A stretch of 64,000 nucleotides of DNA from Candidatus Gallipaludibacter merdavium (GTDB lineage Bacteria > Bacteroidota > Bacteroidia > Bacteroidales > Paludibacteraceae): the NCBI GenBank assembly GCA_017694875.1, contig JADIMG010000033.1, forward strand, positions 1 through 64,000, read 5' to 3'. This document shows, in pieces, positions 56,481 to 64,000 of the stretch. Each line of letters opens with the position of its first letter. Position 1 is the stretch's first letter. The notes under the pieces are model-generated. The model did not search any database and was not told where the DNA came from. It worked only from the letters and a program-made list of their open reading frames with translations. The position numbers were made by a program, and so were the translations under genes.

Positions 56481-59400
56481 ATGAATAAAATTCTTATAGC
56501 TGTTATTTTGTTTTTATGCTCAAGTATAGCGCAGGCGGCTGTCATTACTGTTGGAAGCGGAAGTTATACAACAACTTTTCCCGGAACAGATCAAGCCGGT
56601 AGAAACCAGTATCCAGCCGGTACGCCTCAGCTATCAGGTGCTGCTGTGGGTAAGCCAGTGCCTACAAATGATTGGTGGTCAAATTTGTTAATAAATGACC
56701 ACGTTTCCAATCTGTATGCGCATCCAATTTCGATGCGAACGGAAAGTCAGGGCTTAGTGCTTACTTACATTACACGTGGTGTGTTGGATGATGTTAGGCC
56801 TATTATTGTAGGAGTAAGTGGACTTGCCGCGTCCAAATGTACGGTCGATGATTATTCGGATTGGACGGTGACCATGGCGTGGAATGATGAGGCACATGGC
56901 TTTAAAGCCACAGCAGGTTTGGGAATGCCTTTTGTCTATTTTGAAAAAAACACAACTGACCAGGCACAAATTCAAGTCAATGAAGGAACGGCAAGAGTAG
57001 AGGGAGAAATACTGCTTGTGGAGAATGTGCGCAACGGAGCCTCTTTTGCCATTTATGCACCAACCGGTAGCTCATGGCAGCAACAAGCCAATACATACAT
57101 TTCAGATTTGGGTGGAAAAAACTATTTCTCGGCTGCGATTCTTCCATTACAGACTACAGGAAGCAAGATACAAACAGCACGCAACCTGCAGCAATATGCC
57201 TATGTCTTTCCGACGAATACGCAGGCTAACTATTCCTATAATGAACAAACAGCTGTGGTTACAACCGAATTTGTTGTAGAAACGCAAGTGAAGGAAGGTT
57301 CGAATGATAAGGTTCTATTGGGCTTGTTCCCACATCAGTGGGCAAATCTGGCTGCAGGGCAAAGTCTGAATGAAACATGCATCTTTAATTCGATTAAAGG
57401 TGATATAAAAATTTGTGCAACCAACCGCTTTGTCGTGGAGAATACATTTAGGGGTATTTTACCGACGTTGCCTTATGTCGATACGCTTAGCCTTGGATTT
57501 TCGGCAGAGGAACTGACGCAAAAAGTCAATGCCATCAAAAATGACCAGATTGACGAGTGGACCGATTCCTATAATGATGGACAATTGTTGAACCGGTTGA
57601 TTCAAACGGCACGGATTGCGGATGAGATGAACAACCAGGATGCATTGAATACTATTCTCAATACTGTGCAGCAACGCCTTGAAAACTGGTTGACTTATAC
57701 AAGCGGTGAAGTGGCCTTCCTGTTTTATTATAATGAGGATTGGACGGCCATGTTGGGTTATCCGGCTGGACATGGGCAAGACAATAACTTGAACGACCAC
57801 CATTTCCATTGGGGATATTTTATACATGCGGCTGCCTTCCTGGAACAGTACAGACCTGGTTGGGCCGACCAATGGAAAGATATGGTAAACCTATTGGTGC
57901 GTGATGCGGCTTCTTATGACAGAAATGATTCGATGTTTCCTTATCTTAGAAATTTCAGCCCTTATGCAGGACACTGTTGGGCAAACGGATTTGCAACTTT
58001 CCCACAAGGAAATGACCAGGAATCTACTTCAGAAAGTATGCAGTTTAATTCTGCCTTGATTCATTGGGGTGTGATTACCGGCAATGATGAAATTCGGGAT
58101 TTGGGAATTTATCTTTACACAACAGAACAGACCGCAATTGAAGAGTATTGGTTTGATGTTTATAACAGAAATTTTCCGGCAAACCAGCAATATGCTTTAG
58201 TGTCACGCGTGTGGGGAAACGATGTGGATAATGGAACTTTCTGGACGAGTGATATTGCTGCTTCCTATGGAATTGAGTTGTACCCCATACATGGAGGCTC
58301 GCTTTATTTGGGACATAATCAGGAGTATGTGAATCGGTTGTGGAATGAAATCAAAAACAATACGGGTATCATGCAAAACGAGGCGAATGCGAATCTATGG
58401 CATGATGTGATGTGGGAATTTGCTGCCTTTACCAATCCGTCAGAGGCGATTGCATTGTATGATTCTTATCCTGAACGTACTCTTAAGTTTGGTATTTCTG
58501 ATGCACAAACTTATCATTGGCTGCACGCAATGAATGCTCTTGGAAAGGTAGATGCTTCTGTAACGGCTGATTATCCTATTGCGGCTGTATTTAATAAAGG
58601 AGGAAGAAAATCGTATGTGGCGCATAATTATACGGGACAGACATTGGTCGTCAATTTCTCAGATGGACAAACACTTACTGTGCCGGCAAAAACAATGACT
58701 GTAAAGAGCGTTGGTGATATTATGCCGGAAGTGTCCATTGTTTCGCCCACGCCCGAAATGACGGTGTTTCCAGGACAAACAGTAGAGATAGAAGCTAATG
58801 CACAGGATTATTCTGGAAATACGATTACAAAGGTTGAATTTTTTGTCAATGATAATTCTATTGGTAGTGATGTTGAGGCTCCATATGTGATAGATTGGAC
58901 GCCAGAAGAAGTGGGAACATATAGCCTAGTGGCTCAGGTAACGAATAGTGCGGGACAAGTGCAGACTTCAGAATCGGTTCAGGTTATGGTGCTCTTAGAG
59001 GGAGATTGCGAATGGACCACCACAGAAGCCTCTCAAGGAAGTTTTTCGGAGGGCTACGTGCTGAAAATTACAACGGAAGGAAATAAAGTAGTGGTCAAGT
59101 CTAAAATTCTTGATCGGGAGAAGGTTGGAGTTGTTACATACTTATGGAGAAAAGATCCTTTTCTTGAAACACAGATGACGGAAGTAAATGGATGGTTTGA
59201 AGCAAGTATTTCTGGAGTAACGTTGGGAGAAACAATGGAGCTGGCTTGCAAATTTGCCTACAGCGGTGGCATGAGTGTCACTAAATATTTTGAATATACA
59301 GTAGGAGAATTGTGTGCAGTGGAGACTCCGGAAGATCCGTCATTTAATGTTAGTATTGAATCTCCGTCAAACGGACAAATTGTTGCACCCAATGAGCGGA

Positions 59401-60200
59401 TTCTGATTCAGGCAAATGTGACTGCTGAAGCGGAGATTGCTAATGTTGAGTTTTATGTAAATGATATTCTCATAGGAAATACGGCTGTGGCTCCTTATGA
59501 AATGGAATGGACGAACAGTGGTGTGGGCAATTATACATTAATGGCCAAAATGTATGGGACTGATGGGAAAGTGGCAACTTCGGAACCCGTGCAGGTTAAG
59601 GTAATGCAACAGCGTATGGATGAATGTTATGTACTTTCAAATGAAGCAAGCCAGGGAACTTTTTCGCAAGGTTATGAATTGAATTTTGAGACCGAAGGAA
59701 ATGATGTTATTGTTCAGGCAAAGCTCTTGGATGATGATAAGATGGGCGTGGTGGCATATGTATGGAACAAGACTCCATTTGCAGAATATCAAATGACGGC
59801 AACAGATGATGGTTTTGTTGTTACAATTCCTGAGCAATTGTATGGTCAGGTACTGGAATTGGCCTGCAAATTTGCCTATGCGGGTGGAATGAGTGTAACC
59901 AAGTATTACGAATATACAGTTGGTAATAATTGTGAGGGAACATCGTCTGAACTGGCGTTAAATAATGCATTTCAATTGGTTTGTTTCCCAAATCCAACAG
60001 CAGATGTAATTAATCTGCAGGCACATAATAAGATAGAATTGGTGCAAGTGTATAATATGATGGGATTGTGTGTGGTATCATCCCAGCCGAATCTGAATTC
60101 TTGCCAAGTGAATGTTTGTAGTTTGCCGGCTGCGTATTATGTGGTATCAGCTTATACTGCAGATGGAAAATGTTATACAGTTAAATTCCGAAAGATGTAG
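56481..60200 (+). CDS. GH81 endo-beta-1,3-glucanase, multidomain, T9SS-tagged
   Basis: The 1239-residue protein has a signal peptide (to about residue 19) and a GH81 domain (about 45-745) with KPVPTNDWWSNL, HGQDNNLNDHHFHWGYF and QESTSES. Asp439 and the pair Glu514/Glu518 are the likely catalytic residues by position. GH81 enzymes are endo-beta-1,3-glucanases. Then comes a tandem repeat of Ig-like domain plus unassigned module: Ig 750-838, module 843-945, Ig 956-1042, module 1048-1151. The modules share EASQG-FS-GY and LACKFAY-GGMSVTKY and may bind beta-1,3-glucan (CBM56-like is possible). A T9SS domain (about 1163-1239) ends the chain. A terminator precedes the gene at 56345-56384. Confidence 0.92.
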   Translation: MNKILIAVILFLCSSIAQAAVITVGSGSYTTTFPGTDQAGRNQYPAGTPQLSGAAVGKPVPTNDWWSNLLINDHVSNLYAHPISMRTESQGLVLTYITRGVLDDVRPIIVGVSGLAASKCTVDDYSDWTVTMAWNDEAHGFKATAGLGMPFVYFEKNTTDQAQIQVNEGTARVEGEILLVENVRNGASFAIYAPTGSSWQQQANTYISDLGGKNYFSAAILPLQTTGSKIQTARNLQQYAYVFPTNTQANYSYNEQTAVVTTEFVVETQVKEGSNDKVLLGLFPHQWANLAAGQSLNETCIFNSIKGDIKICATNRFVVENTFRGILPTLPYVDTLSLGFSAEELTQKVNAIKNDQIDEWTDSYNDGQLLNRLIQTARIADEMNNQDALNTILNTVQQRLENWLTYTSGEVAFLFYYNEDWTAMLGYPAGHGQDNNLNDHHFHWGYFIHAAAFLEQYRPGWADQWKDMVNLLVRDAASYDRNDSMFPYLRNFSPYAGHCWANGFATFPQGNDQESTSESMQFNSALIHWGVITGNDEIRDLGIYLYTTEQTAIEEYWFDVYNRNFPANQQYALVSRVWGNDVDNGTFWTSDIAASYGIELYPIHGGSLYLGHNQEYVNRLWNEIKNNTGIMQNEANANLWHDVMWEFAAFTNPSEAIALYDSYPERTLKFGISDAQTYHWLHAMNALGKVDASVTADYPIAAVFNKGGRKSYVAHNYTGQTLVVNFSDGQTLTVPAKTMTVKSVGDIMPEVSIVSPTPEMTVFPGQTVEIEANAQDYSGNTITKVEFFVNDNSIGSDVEAPYVIDWTPEEVGTYSLVAQVTNSAGQVQTSESVQVMVLLEGDCEWTTTEASQGSFSEGYVLKITTEGNKVVVKSKILDREKVGVVTYLWRKDPFLETQMTEVNGWFEASISGVTLGETMELACKFAYSGGMSVTKYFEYTVGELCAVETPEDPSFNVSIESPSNGQIVAPNERILIQANVTAEAEIANVEFYVNDILIGNTAVAPYEMEWTNSGVGNYTLMAKMYGTDGKVATSEPVQVKVMQQRMDECYVLSNEASQGTFSQGYELNFETEGNDVIVQAKLLDDDKMGVVAYVWNKTPFAEYQMTATDDGFVVTIPEQLYGQVLELACKFAYAGGMSVTKYYEYTVGNNCEGTSSELALNNAFQLVCFPNPTADVINLQAHNKIELVQVYNMMGLCVVSSQPNLNSCQVNVCSLPAAYYVVSAYTADGKCYTVKFRKM

Positions 60201-60237
60201 TCGGATTTTTAAGGGTATGATTGTGGGTTTTGATTGT

Positions 60238-60275
60238 CGGGGCTGTGTTTAATCTAAAAACACAGCTCCATTTTA
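60238..60275 (+). terminator. Terminator after GH81
   Basis: A stem of about 12 bp with one G-U pair (GGGGCTGTGTTT with AAACACAGCTCC) is followed by ATTTT. It stands between GH81 and the last enzyme of the locus. Confidence 0.65.
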
Positions 60276-60324
60276 TGGTTATGGAATGTTGCGGATTTAC
60301 CATCCTAATTATAGATAGAATATT

Positions 60325-61608
60325 ATGAATAGATTTTTTTTGTTGAGCTGTTTGGTTGTGGCTATGGCAGCTTGTTGTAGAACCCCTCAAAAAGATGGGG
60401 TTACATTGAGCCAGAAGGAGAATCTTTGGCAGATTAATATCAATGGACGGCCCATTTACATAAATGGAGTGGGTGGAACGAATAGACTGGATGTGGCTGT
60501 TGCCTCAGGGGCAAATGCTTTCCGTACGTGGGGAGGTGATGTAGCTGAGATACAGAAAAATAGTCAGTTGGCAAGTGAAAATCACATGTATATTATGCAG
60601 GGTATTTATCTGCCTAAGGATTCCGCTTTATATACAAATCCACAGTTTAGACAGGAGAAGATAGAAGAAGTGACCTTATTGGCACAGACTTTTAAAAACG
60701 ATACAAGCATTTTCGCATGGGGAATAGGTAATGAGATAGAGTTGGCCAATGCAGCAAATACTCCTACAGCATGGCAGTTTGTCGACACGCTTGCTCGGTT
60801 GATGAAATCTATTGACACTAGGCATTTGGTTGCAACAGTTATTTCACATAATCCTACAGCCTTGGACATGATTGCTCAATATGCTCCCCATCTTGATTTT
60901 GTTGGCATCAACAGTTATGGGGATATTCTGAATGTAAAGAATATTGTGGCCGAGTCGGATTATAATGGCCCGTATTTGATTACGGAGTGGGGGCCGACTG
61001 GTTGGTGGGAGACCAGATTGACGGATTGGAAAGCACCTATCGAACAAACGAGCGAACAGAAACGAATTGTGTATGAAGAACGTTACAGGAATGCAGTGGC
61101 TAGTGACCCCCGGTGCATGGGTTCATTTGTCTTTTTGTGGGGACAGAAGGAGGAACGTACGCCAACTTGGTTTTCAATGTTTGTTGAAGATAACGTGCCG
61201 GGTTTGCCCTTGAATGGTGAAAAAACACCTATGGTTGAGGCTATGGAGCGTGTATGGACGAAATCAGAGCCAAAACAGACTGCGCCGGTTGTCAAACGGT
61301 TGACAATCAACTCAATTGACTATAATCCATACGTAGGCGTCAATGAAACAGTACACGCTGTGGTGGAGGTTTCTGATAGAGAAAATGATCGATTGACGTA
61401 TGTATGGGAAATATTAAAGGAAGCGACGATTACTGCTACAGGTGGTGCATATGAGCCACGGCCGGATAGAGTGGGTGAAGTGATAACAACGGAAGAAAAT
61501 CAATTGGATGTAGCGGTGCAGGATGAAGGTTATTACCGTCTGTATGTCTATGTACTCGACAATACGGGATATGTCGCTACTGCAAATATACCTTTTGCTG
61601 TTCAATAA
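60325..61608 (+). CDS. GH158-like (clan GH-A) beta-1,3-glucanase lipoprotein
   Basis: The 427-residue lipoprotein (signal with CC near residue 17) has a TIM-barrel core (about 30-315) with INGRPIYINGVGGTN, the acid/base candidate Glu137 in WGIGNEIEL and the nucleophile candidate Glu221 in YLITEWGPTGWW. This is the Asn-Glu/Glu pattern of clan GH-A. A C-terminal Ig-like domain (about 333-427) follows. Barrel plus Ig-like tail and the setting resemble GH158 beta-1,3-glucanases from Bacteroides laminarin loci. Distant GH2 or GH5 members are alternatives. It is the last gene of the locus and is followed by a terminator. Confidence 0.6.
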   Translation: MNRFFLLSCLVVAMAACCRTPQKDGVTLSQKENLWQININGRPIYINGVGGTNRLDVAVASGANAFRTWGGDVAEIQKNSQLASENHMYIMQGIYLPKDSALYTNPQFRQEKIEEVTLLAQTFKNDTSIFAWGIGNEIELANAANTPTAWQFVDTLARLMKSIDTRHLVATVISHNPTALDMIAQYAPHLDFVGINSYGDILNVKNIVAESDYNGPYLITEWGPTGWWETRLTDWKAPIEQTSEQKRIVYEERYRNAVASDPRCMGSFVFLWGQKEERTPTWFSMFVEDNVPGLPLNGEKTPMVEAMERVWTKSEPKQTAPVVKRLTINSIDYNPYVGVNETVHAVVEVSDRENDRLTYVWEILKEATITATGGAYEPRPDRVGEVITTEENQLDVAVQDEGYYRLYVYVLDNTGYVATANIPFAVQ

Positions 61609-61640
61609 GTTTTTATAGAGTTTAGAATTAGTTTTTGAGA

Positions 61641-61672
61641 GGCTGAGCCGTTTTGTCGGAGCAGCCTTTTTT
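61641..61672 (+). terminator. Terminator at the end of the glucan locus
   Basis: GGCTG-CCG pairs with CGG-CAGCC across two mismatches, followed by six T's. Confidence 0.75.
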
Positions 61673-61691
61673 GCATCCTATAAAAAACAAA

Positions 61692-61721
61692 AAAACTCCG
61701 GTTCTGCAGAATCGGAGTTTT
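61692..61721 (-). terminator. Terminator of tRNA-Asp copy 1
   Basis: AAAACTCCG pairs with CGGAGTTTT around GTTCTGCAGAAT, which itself pairs in part; on the minus strand it runs into a T tract right after the tRNA. Confidence 0.8.
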
Positions 61722-61722
61722 G

Positions 61723-61796
61723 CGGTACGGACGGGACTCGAACCCGCGACCCCAGGCGTGACAGGCCTGTATTCTAACCAGCTGAACTACCGCACC
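61723..61796 (-). tRNA. tRNA-Asp (GTC), copy 1
   Basis: On the minus strand the 74-base gene starts GGTGCGG, pairs with CCGTACC in the acceptor stem, has the anticodon loop CTGTCAC with GTC, a T-loop TTCGAGT and discriminator G. CCA is not encoded. It is identical to the copy at 62117-62190. Confidence 0.96.
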
Positions 61797-61824
61797 AGTC
61801 AGCCTTGATTTCTCAAAAGCGGTG

Positions 61825-61856
61825 CAAAGATATAATCTTTCTATGAATTACGCAAA
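61825..61856 (-). promoter_or_regulatory. Promoter of tRNA-Asp copy 1
   Basis: On the minus strand TTTG (61856-61853), a 20-base spacer and TATCTTTG (61832-61825) are an exact match. Confidence 0.8.
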
Positions 61857-62083
61857 TGTTTTTGATAATCAATTGTGGAATATTCTTTTCGTTTAGTGGT
61901 GGTGATAAACGAAAAAATTGCAACCCTTTGAGAAATAGCCAATAATATGTTAGATTATTACCGGAAATGCTATTGGTTTCTGACAAAATAATTATCAATG
62001 ATAACTGTTGGGCTGTGGGTTATCAGGAAAAGTGACTATCAAAAAGACTTAAGTACCCCGATTTGTGAAGTGAGTCAAAAAAC

Positions 62084-62115
62084 AAAAAAACTCCGATTCT
62101 CAGAATCGGAGTTTT
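62084..62115 (-). terminator. Terminator of tRNA-Asp copy 2
   Basis: AAAACTCCGATTCT pairs with AGAATCGGAGTTTT almost perfectly, directly after the tRNA 3' end, with a T tract on the minus strand. Confidence 0.85.
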
Positions 62116-62116
62116 G

Positions 62117-62190
62117 CGGTACGGACGGGACTCGAACCCGCGACCCCAGGCGTGACAGGCCTGTATTCTAACCAGCTGAACTACCGCACC
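62117..62190 (-). tRNA. tRNA-Asp (GTC), copy 2
   Basis: Same 74-base sequence as copy 1, with GTC anticodon, complete cloverleaf and no encoded CCA. Confidence 0.96.
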
Positions 62191-62218
62191 AGTCAGCCTT
62201 GATTTCTCAAAAGCGGTG

Positions 62219-62250
62219 CAAAAGTACAATCTTTCTTTGAATTGTGCAAG
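62219..62250 (-). promoter_or_regulatory. Promoter of tRNA-Asp copy 2
   Basis: On the minus strand CTTG (62250-62247), a 20-base spacer and TACTTTTG (62226-62219) fit the consensus with one change in the -33 box. Confidence 0.7.
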
Positions 62251-62434
62251 TGTTTGATGCTTGTTTTGAGAATTTTTTCCGACTCATTCCTTCTGCTTGC
62301 CCTTAATTATCCGCGAATCAACAGGATAATATGAATCTTGTGCGAAATGATAGGAATGAAATTTGTCAGCCTGTTTTCATTTGAGTAATTTAAGAACTCA
62401 ATATGCTCTTTCTATATCATCTGATGGCCTGAAC

Positions 62435-62465
62435 TTGTGGCAAACTGTTTTTTTTGCTATATTTG
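62435..62465 (+). promoter_or_regulatory. Promoter of guaB
   Basis: TTG at 62435-62437, a 20-base spacer and TATATTTG at 62458-62465 match the consensus. The leader is about 43 bases. The rest of 62251-62434 shows no feature. Confidence 0.7.
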
Positions 62466-62493
62466 CAGGCAATATTTTTTAGACAAAGTGTAA

Positions 62494-63993
<1,500 letters not shown>

Positions 63994-64000
63994 TAGGATA

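Larger units (their letters stand above)
61690..61828 (-). repeat. tRNA-Asp unit, copy 1 of a 139-base direct repeat
   Basis: This stretch, from the terminator through the tRNA to the promoter, is repeated almost unchanged at 62084-62222. The two copies differ by a few bases in the terminator loop. Divergence outside the unit is high. It looks like an old duplication of a whole transcription unit. Confidence 0.85.
62084..62222 (-). repeat. tRNA-Asp unit, copy 2 of the direct repeat
   Basis: Second copy of the unit at 61690-61828. The tRNA is identical and the short leader is unchanged, while the promoter boxes differ slightly. The 255 bases between the copies (61829-62083) hold the first promoter and nothing else I recognise. 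Confidence 0.85.

Overview
The window comes from a member of the Bacteroidota, most likely order Bacteroidales. Evidence: the long S10/spc/alpha ribosomal operon; repeated promoters of the phylum-specific form TTTG-N19/20-TAnnTTTG; near absence of Shine-Dalgarno sequences; SusC/SusD genes; a GldB lipoprotein; and at least five proteins ending in a type IX secretion (T9SS) C-terminal domain. The DNA is AT-rich and densely coded. I cannot name the genus; several T9SS cargo proteins argue against a typical gut Bacteroides.

Layout. 1-9.6 kb: translation operon from the end of rpsQ through rplN-rplX-rplE-rpsN-rpsH-rplF-rplR-rpsE-rpmD-rplO-secY-map-infA-rpmJ-rpsM-rpsK-rpsD-rpoA-rplQ. 9.7-14.8 kb: a small membrane protein, greA-HIT, a convergent SDR/Smr-domain pair, and panC-panD. 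14.8-15.2 kb: a rod-shaped structured RNA candidate with its own promoter and U-tract, of 6S RNA-like shape. 15.2-20.8 kb: a PKD lipoprotein and the pyrG-yidC-gldB operon. 21-27 kb: a 1772-residue T9SS-type surface protein and a small partner with two membrane segments. 27.4-33.1 kb: hexuronate catabolism (uxaC, kdgK, KDPG aldolase, hexuronate transporter) and a convergent SDR. 33.3-39 kb: the SRP RNA directly abutting murI, a DUF4250 protein, and on the minus strand a TonB-dependent receptor overlapping dnaG. 39.2-40.5 kb: a yjjP/yjjB-type split ThrE exporter.

40.8-61.6 kb is the most distinctive region: a large polysaccharide utilization locus (PUL) that I read as dedicated to beta-1,3-glucan (laminarin/curdlan/callose type). 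It encodes SusC, SusD, a surface glycan-binding lipoprotein, GH16, GH128, a second GH16, GH3, two unrecognised non-catalytic secreted proteins of matching architecture, GH81 and a GH158-like lipoprotein. The products fall into two export classes: lipoproteins, three of which share an N-terminal Ig-like (BIG_2) stalk, and T9SS cargo (second GH16, the two putative binding proteins, GH81). Endo-acting GH16, GH81, GH128 and perhaps GH158 would cut the glucan, SusCD would import oligosaccharides and GH3 would release glucose. No regulator is visible beside it.

The window ends with two near-identical tRNA-Asp units (minus strand) and guaB.
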